From assembly GCA_034519525.1 (NCBI GenBank), contig JAXHOJ010000022.1, positions 1 through 64,000 of the forward strand: a stretch of DNA of 64,000 nt, given 5' to 3'. The translations under genes were made by a program, and so were the position numbers. The stretch comes from Gemmobacter sp034519525 (lineage in GTDB: Bacteria > Pseudomonadota > Alphaproteobacteria > Rhodobacterales > Rhodobacteraceae). Positions 33,979 to 42,753 of this stretch are shown in pieces. The notes under the pieces are model-generated. The model had not been told where the DNA came from and searched no databases. It saw only the letters and a list, made by a program, of their open reading frames with translations. Position 1 is the first letter of the stretch. Each line of letters opens with the position of its first letter.

Positions 33979-35021
33979 GCGGCGTGAAACTGTTGACCGT
34001 ATCCGCCGACGAGGGCGAACAGCGCCTTGACCGCTGGTTCAAGCGCCGCTTCCCGCATGTGACCCAGGGCGCGGTGGAAAAGATGTGCCGTACCGGCCAG
34101 GTGCGCGTCGATGGGGCGCGCGTCAAGGCCTCAGACCGGGTGGCGCCCGGCATGGAAATCCGCGTGCCGCCGCTGCCCGATGTGGATGCCCCCTCGCGCC
34201 CGCGTCCGGATGGGATCAGCGCCGCAGATGCCAAGATGATTCAGGATGCCGTCATCTTCAAGGACGAGCATATCATCGTGCTGAACAAGCCTGCGGGCCT
34301 GCCTTCGCAGGGCGGATCAGGGCAAGGGTCGCGCCACGTCGATGGCCTGACAGAGATGCTGAAATTCGGCTACAAGGACCGGCCGAAACTGGTGCACCGG
34401 CTGGACAAGGATACGTCGGGCGTGCTGGTTCTGGCCCGCACCGACCGGATTGCCCGCGCGCTGTCCGAGGCGTTCCGGCACCGGAACACCCGCAAGATCT
34501 ATTGGGCTGTCGTTGCGGGCGTGCCGCAGCCGAAACAGGGCAGCATCAAATATGCGCTGATGAAGGCGCCGGGCCATGGCCGCGGCGGTGAAGGCGAAAA
34601 GATGATGTGCATCCACCCGGCCAAGATGGGCGATTACCCGGATGCCAAGCGGGCACAGACCGATTACTTCACCCTGTGGTTCCTCGGCACTCGGCTGAGC
34701 TGGATGGCGCTGGAGCCGATCACCGGCCGCACCCACCAGCTGCGCGCGCATATGTCGGAACTGGGTCATCCCATTCTGGGCGATGGCAAATATGGCGGTT
34801 CGGGGCAGGATAACCTGGGCGATGGCTGGGGCGCGCAGATCGGTGGTGACCTGTCGAGGAAGCTGCACCTGCACGCGCGGCGGCTGATGGTCGAACATCC
34901 GATCACCAAGGAAATGCTGACCTTCACCGCCCCCCTGCCCGATCACATGGCCCGCACCTGGGAGGTGCTGGACTGGAAAGAGGGCGATGTGCCCGAAGAC
35001 CCGTTCGAGGGGATCAGATGA
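33975..35021 (+). CDS. Large-subunit pseudouridine synthase RluC/RluD family
   Basis: A 348-residue protein with an S4 RNA-binding domain (QRLDRWFKRRFPHVTQGAVEKMCRTGQVRVDGARV) and a pseudouridine synthase domain: HIIVLNKPAGLPSQGG, the catalytic motif HRLDKDTSGVLVLART (Asp near residue 146), and EPITGRTHQLRAHMSELGHPILGD. It modifies 23S rRNA; RluC is the best guess from family and length. Overlaps both neighbours by ATGA. Confidence 0.92.
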   Translation: MSGVKLLTVSADEGEQRLDRWFKRRFPHVTQGAVEKMCRTGQVRVDGARVKASDRVAPGMEIRVPPLPDVDAPSRPRPDGISAADAKMIQDAVIFKDEHIIVLNKPAGLPSQGGSGQGSRHVDGLTEMLKFGYKDRPKLVHRLDKDTSGVLVLARTDRIARALSEAFRHRNTRKIYWAVVAGVPQPKQGSIKYALMKAPGHGRGGEGEKMMCIHPAKMGDYPDAKRAQTDYFTLWFLGTRLSWMALEPITGRTHQLRAHMSELGHPILGDGKYGGSGQDNLGDGWGAQIGGDLSRKLHLHARRLMVEHPITKEMLTFTAPLPDHMARTWEVLDWKEGDVPEDPFEGIR

Positions 35022-35725
35022 ACGCCTGGAAGCCCAAACGATTCTGGCAGGCCGCAACACCCGAGGCCTGCGAAGGTGGCTATACCGTGCGGCTGGATGG
35101 CCGCCCGGTGAAGACCCCTGCCAAGGTGCCGCTGGTTCTGCCCACGCAGGCCCTGGCGGCTGCGATCGCGGCGGAATGGGATGCACAAGAGAAAGAAGTG
35201 CGCCCCGAAACCATGCCCGCCACCCGCACCGCAAATTCGGCCATCGACAAGGTGAGCCGCCATTTTGCCGAAGTGGCCGAAATGATCGCGGAATATGGCG
35301 GGTCGGATCTGCTGTGCTATCGCGCCGAAGGCCCCACCGCGCTGATCGAACGTCAGGCCGCGGCCTGGGATCCGCTGCTGCACTGGACGGCAGAGCGGTT
35401 TGGCGCACCACTGCGCCCCACCACCGGCGTGATGCCCGTCGCCCAGCCCGAAGCCAGCCTGGCCGCCTTGTCGGCCGCGGTGCGGGCGCAAAGCCCGTTC
35501 GAGCTGGCCGCCCTGCACGATCTAGTGGCGATCACCGGATCGCTGGTTCTGGGTCTGGCCATTGCCGAAAGGCGGCTTGCGCCTGCCGAAGGATTCGCGC
35601 TGAGCCGAATCGACGAGCATTGGCAGATCGAACAATGGGGCGCGGATGAGCAGGCAGCCGAAATAGAGGCGATAAAACGCCAGGCCCTGCTGGATGCCGC
35701 GCAGTTTTACGGATTGTGCCGGTAA
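35018..35725 (+). CDS. ATP12 family F1-ATPase assembly chaperone
   Basis: A 235-residue homologue of mitochondrial Atp12, the chaperone for the F1 alpha subunit. Signature: KRFWQAATPEACEGGYTVRLDGRPVKTPAKVPL, AEWDAQEKEVRPETMPATRTANSAID, GSDLLCYRAEGP, and GSLVLGLAIAERRL. Found in alphaproteobacteria and mitochondria. Last gene of the overlapping yidC operon. Confidence 0.93.
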   Translation: MNAWKPKRFWQAATPEACEGGYTVRLDGRPVKTPAKVPLVLPTQALAAAIAAEWDAQEKEVRPETMPATRTANSAIDKVSRHFAEVAEMIAEYGGSDLLCYRAEGPTALIERQAAAWDPLLHWTAERFGAPLRPTTGVMPVAQPEASLAALSAAVRAQSPFELAALHDLVAITGSLVLGLAIAERRLAPAEGFALSRIDEHWQIEQWGADEQAAEIEAIKRQALLDAAQFYGLCR

Positions 35726-35891
35726 CAATATTGCACAGTTTATAGGCAGCGCAACCGGTTCTTGCGTCAAGCACTGGGCAAGACAGGTCGTGACAGGGTG
35801 TTACCGCCAACAGGCCGGTTTCACTTGACGATCCAAAGCGCTTTACACGAAACTGTCGGACACTGAGGGGGCAACCTTCCTCAAGTCGCAC

Positions 35892-35910
35892 ACCCCGCCA
35901 CGGGGTTTCA
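35892..35910 (+). terminator. Hairpin in the bztA upstream region
   Basis: ACCCCG (35892-35897), loop CCA, CGGGGT (35901-35906), then TTTCA. It could end the yidC operon or attenuate bztA. A TTGACG at 35825-35830 is the best -35 candidate in this 231-bp gap, but no good -10 follows at 16-18 bases. Confidence 0.35.
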
Positions 35911-35956
35911 AAAAACATCCGCCTGAAAACAGGTGGAAACTCAGGAAGAGGTACGC

Positions 35957-36973
35957 ATGAAAAAATCCGTATTCCTTGGCACGCTTTCGGCCGCGGCACT
36001 TGTCGCCGGTATCGCAGGCGCAGCCACGCTGGACGACGTCAAGTCGCGCGGCGAGCTGATCTGCGGCGTGAACGTCGGTCTGACCGGCTTCGGCGCCCCG
36101 GATGCCAACGGCAACTATCAGGGTTTCGACGTTGCGATCTGCAAGGCCGTCGCCGCAGCCGTGCTGGGCGACGCCTCGAAAGTGAAATATGTGCCGACCA
36201 CCGGCGAAACCCGCTTCACCGCGCTGGCCTCGGGCGAAGTGGACCTGCTGGTTCGCAACTCCACCTGGACCTTCTCGCGCGATAACGATCTGAAGTTCGA
36301 TTTCGTCGCCGTGAACTACTATGACGGCCAGGGCTTCATGGTGAAGAAAGACCTCGGCGTGTCTTCGGCCAAGGAACTTGATGGCGCCACCGTCTGCATC
36401 CAGACCGGCACCACCACCGAACTGAATCTCGCCGACTTCTTCAAGGCGAACAACATGTCCTACACGCCGGTCACCGTGGCCGACGATTCGGAAGGCCAGC
36501 GCCAGTATCTGGCCGGCGCCTGCGACGCCTATACCACCGATGCTTCGGGTCTTGCCGCCTCGCGCGCGACCATGCCCGATGCCGAAAGCCACATCATCCT
36601 GCCGGAAATCATCTCGAAAGAGCCGCTTGGCCCGCTCGTTCGCCATGGTGACAACCAGTGGGGCGATATCGTCCGCTGGACCTATTTTGCACTGGTTGCT
36701 GCCGAAGAATACGGCGTGACCTCGGCCAATATCGAAGAAGTGGCCACCAGCACCCAGAACCCCGAAGTGAAGCGCCTGCTGGGCCTTGAAGGCGATCTGG
36801 GCGCGATGCTTGGCCTCGACAAAGAGTTTTCGAAGCGCGCCATCGCTGCCGTCGGCAACTATGGCGAAATCTTCGAAGCCAATATCGGTTCGGCAACCCC
36901 CATCGGTCTGGCCCGCGGCCTGAACGCATTGTGGACGCAGGGCGGCCTGCAATACGCCCCGCCCTTCCGCTGA
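35957..36973 (+). CDS. bztA: Amino-acid ABC transporter substrate-binding protein (BztA/AapJ)
   Basis: A 338-residue periplasmic binding protein of the general L-amino-acid (Aap/Bzt) system. Signal peptide MKKSVFLGTLSAAALVAGIAGA, then TLDDVKSRGELICGVNVGLTGFGAPDANGNYQGFDVAICKAVAAAVLGD, RNSTWTFSRD, and the family ending TPIGLARGLNALWTQGGLQYAPPFR. In Rhodobacter the Bzt system takes up Glu, Gln, Asp and Asn. AGGAAGAGGTACGC precedes ATG 35957. A strong hairpin just after the stop probably stabilises its mRNA. Confidence 0.95.
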   Translation: MKKSVFLGTLSAAALVAGIAGAATLDDVKSRGELICGVNVGLTGFGAPDANGNYQGFDVAICKAVAAAVLGDASKVKYVPTTGETRFTALASGEVDLLVRNSTWTFSRDNDLKFDFVAVNYYDGQGFMVKKDLGVSSAKELDGATVCIQTGTTTELNLADFFKANNMSYTPVTVADDSEGQRQYLAGACDAYTTDASGLAASRATMPDAESHIILPEIISKEPLGPLVRHGDNQWGDIVRWTYFALVAAEEYGVTSANIEEVATSTQNPEVKRLLGLEGDLGAMLGLDKEFSKRAIAAVGNYGEIFEANIGSATPIGLARGLNALWTQGGLQYAPPFR

Positions 36974-36981
36974 TATCACCG

Positions 36982-37008
36982 ATCCGGGCGCCCCAGAGGC
37001 GCCCGGAT
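36982..37008 (+). promoter_or_regulatory. Intercistronic hairpin between bztA and bztB
   Basis: ATCCGGGCGCC (36982-36992), loop CCAGA, GGCGCCCGGAT (36998-37008): a perfect 11-bp stem beginning nine bases after the bztA stop, with no T-run. Such hairpins after binding-protein genes commonly protect the upstream message and raise binding protein over permease. Confidence 0.65.
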
Positions 37009-37088
37009 ACCTTCTGCCTAACCATCTGACACGCCCGAAAGAACAGGCCATCAAGCCGATTGCGGTCAGATCACTGGGGGTTCCCTAC

Positions 37089-38366
37089 ATGTCACTCGTC
37101 CAGGACGTGCCGAAAGATAGCTTTCGGCTCTCGATGCTCGTTTATGATACGCGATACAGATCCATCACCATTCAGGTGATCGTTCTGATCCTGTTCATGC
37201 TTTTTCTTTCCTGGTTGGTGAACAACACCATCCAGAACCTTGCCGCCAAAGACCGGACCTTTGATTTCGGGTTCCTGGGGATGCGTGCCGGGTATGATAT
37301 CAACCAGACGCTCATCAGCTACTCCAACGACAGCACACATTTCCGCGCTGCCATGGTTGGCCTGCTGAACACGCTGCTTTCTGCGGTGATCGGCTGCGCC
37401 ATCGCCACTGTACTGGGCGTGATCGTGGGCGTCTTGCGCCTGTCGAAGAACTGGCTCGTCAGCCGTCTCATGACGGTTTATGTCGAGGTGTTCCGCAACG
37501 TGCCGGTGCTTTTGTGGATCCTGCTTTCCGCCACCATCCTGTCGGAAGCCACGCCCACACCCGCGGATTACCGGGTGACCGAGGCCATGATCGCGGCAGG
37601 CGAGGCACCCAAGGCCTCGATGCTGCTGGATGACAGCGTGGCGATCACCACGCGGGGCATCAACATCCCCGCTCCGCTGGTAGAACGCGGCCTGCCCCGG
37701 CTGGAACTCGGGCCGATCTCGATCAATTCCAACATGCTTGCCTTCCTGATCGTTCTCGGGGCAAGCCTTTATGGCTGGCAGATGCTGCGGGCCCATGCCA
37801 AGCGCGTGCAAGAGGCCACCGGCGTTCGCCCGACCACCTGGTGGAAAAGCCTGGCCATCGTGGTGCTGCCCACTCTGGTCCTGCTGATCGCTATGGGGTT
37901 CCATCTGGAATATCCCGTTCTGACGCGGTTCAACTTCAACGGCGGGATCGAGCTGTTGCACAGCTTTACCGCCCTGACCCTGGCGCTTTCGCTTTATACT
38001 GCGGCGTTCATCGCAGAAATCGTGCGCGCAGGCATCATGGCCATCTCGCGGGGGCAATCCGAGGCTGCCGCCGCTCTGGGCATCCGCCCCGGGCGCACCA
38101 TGAGCCTGGTGATCCTGCCGCAGGCGCTGCGGGTGATCGTGCCGCCGCTCATCAGCCAGTATCTGAACCTGACCAAGAATACCTCGCTGGCCATCGCGGT
38201 ATCCTACATGGATCTGCGCGGCACGCTGGGCGGCATCACGCTGAACCAGACCGGCAAGGAACTGGAATGTATGCTGCTGATGATGGGCATCTATCTGTGC
38301 ATCAGCCTGACCATTTCGGCCCTGATGAACGCGTTCAACCGCGCCGTGAAGTTGAAGGAGCGCTGA
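37089..38366 (+). CDS. bztB: Amino-acid ABC transporter permease BztB/AapQ
   Basis: A 425-residue permease of the glutamate/aspartate ABC family. N-terminal helix (ITIQVIVLILFMLFLSWLVN), a long periplasmic insertion that distinguishes AapQ/BztB from ordinary HisQ proteins, and the EAA loop region SRGQSEAAAALGIRPGRTMSLVILPQALRVIVPPLISQYLNLTKNTSLA. Intact. One base separates its stop from bztC. Confidence 0.94.
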   Translation: MSLVQDVPKDSFRLSMLVYDTRYRSITIQVIVLILFMLFLSWLVNNTIQNLAAKDRTFDFGFLGMRAGYDINQTLISYSNDSTHFRAAMVGLLNTLLSAVIGCAIATVLGVIVGVLRLSKNWLVSRLMTVYVEVFRNVPVLLWILLSATILSEATPTPADYRVTEAMIAAGEAPKASMLLDDSVAITTRGINIPAPLVERGLPRLELGPISINSNMLAFLIVLGASLYGWQMLRAHAKRVQEATGVRPTTWWKSLAIVVLPTLVLLIAMGFHLEYPVLTRFNFNGGIELLHSFTALTLALSLYTAAFIAEIVRAGIMAISRGQSEAAAALGIRPGRTMSLVILPQALRVIVPPLISQYLNLTKNTSLAIAVSYMDLRGTLGGITLNQTGKELECMLLMMGIYLCISLTISALMNAFNRAVKLKER

Positions 38367-38367
38367 G

Positions 38368-39680
38368 ATGACCGATCAACTCACCTTTGTGCGATCGGAA
38401 ATGATGCTTCCGCCGCAAGAGCCGCCGATCCGCGAAGCGGGTGTGGTGAAATGGCTGCGGGAGAACCTGTTCTCCGGCCCGCTCAATACCATCCTGAGTG
38501 TGGTGGGCTTTGCCATCATCCTGTGGCTGGCGGCCAATATCATCCCCTGGCTGCTTCATTCGGTCTGGAATGCCAATTCGCTGGGCGAATGTCGTCAGAT
38601 CATTGCCGCCACCTGGGGCGAAGGGGCGACAGGCGCGTGCTGGGCCATGGTGCGTGAACGTTGGCACCAGTATCTGTTCGGCTTCTATCCGATGGATATG
38701 TACTGGCGCCCGACAAGTGCCTTTTTTCTGATGTTCGTGGCGCTGGCCCCGGTTCTGTACAGCAGCCTGCCCCGCAAGATGATCTGGTTCACCGCAGTAT
38801 ATCCGGCACTGGCCTTCTGGCTGCTGTGGGGTGGCTCTGTCTGGTCCCCGGTCGTCGCCATGCTGGGCTTCGTGGTCATGGGCGGGGTGTTCACCCTGCT
38901 GAAAGACCGGCTGGGTGTGCCACTGTCTGCCGGGATCGGCTTTATGGCTGCGGCCTTCTGGTGGCTGGTGCTGCAAGGGCCTCTGGCCGGCGGCGCTCCA
39001 ATCGGTGCTGCCGATCGGCCTGACCAGCGTGGACAGCGATCAGTTTGGCGGCTTCCTGCTGTCGATCGTGATCGGGGTCACTGCGATTTCGGCCTCGCTG
39101 CCCATGGGCATTCTGCTGGCCTTGGGGCGGCAATCCGACATGCTGCTGGTGCGCACGCTGTCGGTGGGCTTTATCGAGTTCATCCGGGGTGTGCCGCTGA
39201 TTACCCTGCTGTTCACCGCCTCGCTGCTGCTGCAGTACTTCCTGCCGCCGGAAACCAACTTCGACATCATCCTGCGCGTCATCATTCTGGTGACCTTCTT
39301 CGCGGCGGCCTATATCGCCGAGGTGATCCGCGGGGGTCTGGCTGCCCTGCCGCGTGGGCAGTATGAGGCCGCCGATGCGCTGGGTCTGGATTACTGGCAG
39401 GCGCAACGGCTGATCGTGATGCCGCAGGCGCTCAAGATCTCGATCCCCGGCATCGTGTCGTCGTTCATTGGCCTGTTCAAGGATACCACGCTGGTGGCCT
39501 TTGTCGGTCTGATGGATCCGCTGAAGGGCATCACCCAGGTCGTGCGTTCGGATATCAACTGGAAAGGCATCTACTGGGAGCCCTACCTGTTTCTTCGGCG
39601 CCATCTTCTTTCTCATCTGCTTCGGCATGTCCCGCTACTCCATGTGGCTGGAGCGCAAGCTGAAGACCGACCACCGTTAA
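38368..39680 (+). CDS. bztC: Amino-acid ABC transporter permease BztC/AapM, two frameshifts
   Basis: Second permease of the Bzt system. The first 205 residues read correctly (LNTILSVVGFAIILWLAANIIPWLL; MYWRPTSAFFLMFVALAPVLYSS). The frame then breaks near 38985-38998; removing one base leads into LQSVLPIGLTSVDSDQFGGF and the EAA region LPRGQYEAADALGLDYWQAQRL. A second break in the TTT run at 39590-39592: removing one T gives GAIFFLICFGMSRYSMWLERKLKTDHR and the TAA at 39678. Repaired length 436 residues, an exact codon multiple. Probably sequence errors. Confidence 0.88.
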
Positions 39681-39691
39681 GGAGCAATCCC

Positions 39692-40472
39692 ATGTCGGAA
39701 TCCGCAATCGACCGCAGCAAGATGACCATCTCGGACGAAGTTGCCGTCCAGATTACCAATATGAACAAATGGTATGGCCAGTTTCACGTGTTGCGCGACG
39801 TGAACATGACCGTGAATGAAGGGCGAACGGATCGTGATCTGCGGGCCTTCGGGCTCGGGGAAATCGACCCTGATCCGCTGCATCAACCGGCTGGAGGAAC
39901 ATCAGGCCGGCCAGATCATCGTTGATGGCACCGAGCTGACGAATGACCTGAAGAACATCGACAAGGTCCGGTCTGAAGTTGGCATGGTGTTCCAGCACTT
40001 CAACCTGTTCCCGCATCTGACGATTCTGGAAAACTGCACCCTCGCCCCGATCTGGGTGCGCAAGGTGCCGAAGAAGGAAGCCGAAGAAACCGCGATGCAT
40101 TTCCTGCACAAGGTCAAGATCCCCGAGCAGGCAAACAAGTATCCGGGCCAGCTTTCTGGCGGTCAGCAGCAGCGCGTGGCCATTGCACGCAGCCTGTGCA
40201 TGAAACCGCGCATCATGCTGTTTGATGAACCCACCTCGGCGCTTGATCCCGAAATGATCAAGGAGGTGCTGGATACCATGATCTCTCTGGCCGAAGAGGG
40301 AATGACCATGCTCTGCGTGACGCATGAAATGGGCTTTGCCCAGGCCGTCGCCAACCGCGTCGTGTTCATGGATCAGGGCCAGATCGTCGAACAGAACGAG
40401 CCGGTAGAGTTCTTCCGCAATCCGCAGAGCGAACGGACGAAGCTGTTCCTCAGCCAGATCCTGGGGCACTGA
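39692..40472 (+). CDS. bztD: Amino-acid ABC transporter ATPase BztD/AapP, frameshifted at 39821-39823
   Basis: ATPase of the Bzt system. Reads MSESAIDRSKM...MNKWYGQFHVLRDVNMTVNEG and then loses frame at a GGG run; removing one G gives ERIVICGPSGSGKSTLIRCINRLEEHQ (Walker A). Later motifs are intact: Q-loop MVFQHFNLFPH, signature LSGGQQQRVAIARSL, Walker B IMLFDEPTSALDPE, switch CVTHEMGF. Repaired length 259 residues. GGAG nine bases before the ATG. Last gene of the operon, ended by the terminator at 40534. Confidence 0.92.
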
Positions 40473-40479
40473 GCGAAAA

Positions 40480-40531
40480 GCGGGGGGCTTCGCGCCCCCC
40501 GCACCCCCTGCGGGATATTTGAACCAAGATG
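40480..40531 (+). repeat. GC hairpin + ATATTT-tail element, copy 3
   Basis: GCGGGGGGC (40480-40488), loop TTCGC, GCCCCCCGC (40494-40502), then CACCCCCTGCGGGATATTTGAACCAAGATGAA. The most complete copy in the window, placed between bztD and its intrinsic terminator. Confidence 0.7.
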
Positions 40532-40533
40532 AA

Positions 40534-40575
40534 AACACAGGCGGTGCCCCGAGCAGGGCGCCGCCTGTGTTTTTT
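40534..40575. terminator. Intrinsic terminator shared by bztD and sixA
   Basis: AACACAGGCGG (40534-40544) pairs with CCGCCTGTGTT (40561-40571); the inner GCCC/GGGC extends the stem. TTTTTT follows on the plus strand, and on the minus strand TGTTTTCATC follows, so it works both ways between these convergent genes. Confidence 0.88.
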
Positions 40576-40579
40576 GCGA

Positions 40580-41086
40580 TCAGGCGGCGATTTCGCGCGG
40601 GATGATGAAATCATCCACGCTTCCCATGCCCCAGCCGACCTGATCCCAGCTGTCTATCGCGAAATCCGCCACCAGCGTGGCGCCGGTGGGGTAGCGCTGG
40701 AATTCAGGGTTCAGCGGTGCCCGGGCAACGATGCGATGCGCGAATTCGGCAATGCCGGGGTTGTGGCCGATCATCATCACGCAATCCGCCGAGGCATGGC
40801 GCAACACCGCCAGCATCACATCAGGGCCCGCATGATAAAGGTTCGGCTTCAGCTCCACCACCGGGGCAGCCCCGAGCGCAGGCGAGATTCCCTCCCAGGT
40901 CTTCTGCGTGCGCATGGCGTCAGAGCACAGGATCTGCCCCGGCGCATAGCCGCGCGAGGCAAGCCAGGCCCCCAGATCCGCGGCAGCAGCAGTGCCACGC
41001 AGGTTCAGCGGGCGGTCATGGTCGCTCATCAGCGGGTCATCCCAGCTGGATTTCGCATGTCTTGTGAGGATCAGGCGCTTGGTCAT
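40580..41086 (-). CDS. SixA-type histidine phosphatase
   Basis: A 168-residue histidine-phosphatase (phosphoglycerate mutase-like) protein. Catalytic motif LILTRHAKSSWDDP (RHG variant RHA) near residue 10, DRPLNLRGTAAAADLGAWL, and the second histidine in MMIGHNPGIAEFAHRI. SixA proteins remove phosphate from phosphohistidine in HPt or PTS proteins. ATG overlaps the ferredoxin-like stop by ATGA. Last gene of the argB operon. Confidence 0.87.
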   Translation of the reverse strand: MTKRLILTRHAKSSWDDPLMSDHDRPLNLRGTAAAADLGAWLASRGYAPGQILCSDAMRTQKTWEGISPALGAAPVVELKPNLYHAGPDVMLAVLRHASADCVMMIGHNPGIAEFAHRIVARAPLNPEFQRYPTGATLVADFAIDSWDQVGWGMGSVDDFIIPREIAA

Positions 41087-41748
41087 CGGTCAGTCGGCCT
41101 CCCTTGGAACGCCGCCATGTGATAGGCGGAGTGTTCTGGCAGTCTGGCATAGGAACGCGAGACCGGGCAAGCGCGGCGCACCGCACAACCCTGTGTCATG
41201 CAGCCCTGCCCTTCCGGGCTGTCAAGGAAGCTGTGGCAGGCGGGCACATCATAGCCCGCACCCGTCAGCGCCCCGATTGGGCAGGCCGTCAGGCAAGGCC
41301 GGGCGCAGCTGTCGCAGGGCTTGGCGGTGGGGGGCGGAAGGTCCACCCGCTGTTTCAGCGCCAATGCCCCCCGGCAGGAAAACAGCAGCCCCTGCGTGGC
41401 ATGGACCAGCAGCCGCACCGGGCTATCCCAACTGCGCCCGGTCCGCAGCGCCCAAGGGTAGAAGGGATGATAAGGCGGGCCGCCAAAAGGAAAGAGTGCC
41501 TTGGCCCGCAGATCACAGGCCATATGCCCGATCACCCGGCGCGACCAGCGATCCACCGGATCGGCGGCGCCATCCCGCCATTCCGGTTGCGCCGTCAGAT
41601 GCGCCCAATAGCCGGGTTCGCAGGGGCCCAGCAAAAGCAAGCTACGGGTGCCCCGAGGCAGCCCCGGTTCATCCCCGTCCGTGGCAAAACCACCCAGGAT
41701 TTCAAGATGATGCGCGGCGGCCCGCGCAGCTATATCGCCCAGCGTCAC
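41083..41748 (-). CDS. Ferredoxin-like cysteine-cluster protein downstream of argB
   Basis: A 221-residue protein. The GTG at 41748 overlaps the repaired argB stop as GTGA; no upstream ATG in frame is free of argB. Near residue 150 it has CDSCARPCLTACPIGAL, followed later by cysteines in QGCMTQGCAVRRACPVSRSY, a pattern of one or two Fe-S clusters like the C-terminal part of QueG/ferredoxin-domain proteins. No substrate can be named. Without repairing argB it would appear fused to ArgB, which I consider an artefact. Confidence 0.78.
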   Translation of the reverse strand: MTLGDIAARAAAHHLEILGGFATDGDEPGLPRGTRSLLLLGPCEPGYWAHLTAQPEWRDGAADPVDRWSRRVIGHMACDLRAKALFPFGGPPYHPFYPWALRTGRSWDSPVRLLVHATQGLLFSCRGALALKQRVDLPPPTAKPCDSCARPCLTACPIGALTGAGYDVPACHSFLDSPEGQGCMTQGCAVRRACPVSRSYARLPEHSAYHMAAFQGRPTDR

Positions 41749-42645
41749 CGACGCAGGCGGGGTTTGACCCGCGGCTCGGTAGAGCGGATCTGCGACCCGG
41801 CGCCCATGATCGGTGAACAGTTCCAGCAGCACCGCATTGGGCAGGCGGCCATCCAGAATGGTCACCGCGCGCACCCCCTGATCCAGCGCCATAAGCGCCG
41901 TTTCCGTCTTGGGGATCATGCCACCCGCGATCACGCCATCGGCCGTCATCTGGCGGATTTCTTCGGGGCTGATCTGGGTCATCACCTCGCCCGCGGCATT
42001 TTTCACACCGGAAACATCGGTCAGCAGCAGCAGACGGTCCGCCTGCAAGGCGCCGGCAATGGCACCCGCTGCCGTATCGCCATTGACGTTGAAGGTTTCG
42101 TTGTCGGCCATGCCGGTCGCCACCGGCGCCACAACCGGGATGATGCCTGCGCCATACAGATCGCGCAGCACCTGCACGTTCATTTCCACCGGGCGGCCGA
42201 CGAAGCCCAGCTCCGGGTCATCGGCCTCGCAGACCATCAGATCATCATCCTTGCCGGAAATGCCGACGGCGCGGCCGCCCGCATCCATGATGGCCTGCAC
42301 GATCCGTTTGTTGACCAGGCCCGACAGGATCATCTCCACCACTTCGACCGTGGCACGATCCGTCACCCGCTTGCCGCGCACGAATTCGGATTTGATGCCC
42401 AGCTTCTGCAGCATCTCGTTGATCATCGGCCCGCCGCCATGCACCACGACAGGGTTCAGCCCCACCTGCCGCATCAGCACGATATCGCGGGCGAATTCGG
42501 CCATGGCCGCATCATCGCCCATGGCATTGCCGCCGAATTTGACGACGACGACGGCGCCGGAATAGCGTTGCAGATGGGGCAGTGCTTCGGAAAGCGTCTT
42601 GGCGGTCTGTGCGGGGTCCTGCATGGTCGCGGTCTGCTTCTTCAT
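41745..42645 (-). CDS. argB: Acetylglutamate kinase, frameshifted at 41803-41805
   Basis: ArgB phosphorylates N-acetylglutamate, the second step of arginine synthesis. Visible: VVVKFGGNAMGDD, PVVVHGGGPMINEML, NVNGDTAAGAIAGAL, GGMIPKTETAL. At LELFTDHG the read frame runs on into the next gene. Removing one C from CCC at 41803-41805 gives AGSQIRSTEPRVKPRLRR and a stop at 41745, exactly the family ending; 299 residues. GAGGAC precedes ATG 42645. First gene of argB / ferredoxin-like / sixA. Confidence 0.93.
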
Positions 42646-42682
42646 GGGATGTCCTCGGGGCTTTGGCGCCTTGGTAGCCGCT

Positions 42683-42711
42683 TTGCAATTCCCTGCCAAG
42701 GTTGCAATTCC
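42683..42711. promoter_or_regulatory. Direct repeats in the argB/SDR divergent promoter
   Basis: TTGCAATTCC occurs at 42683-42692 and 42702-42711, start to start 19 bases, roughly two helical turns. They lie 38-62 bases before the argB ATG and 43-71 before the SDR ATG, where a shared regulator could bind. No arginine-repressor consensus is evident. Confidence 0.35.
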
Positions 42712-42753
42712 GGATGGCAGGCGTAGGTTGTCGGCAAATGCACGGAGGCGGCG

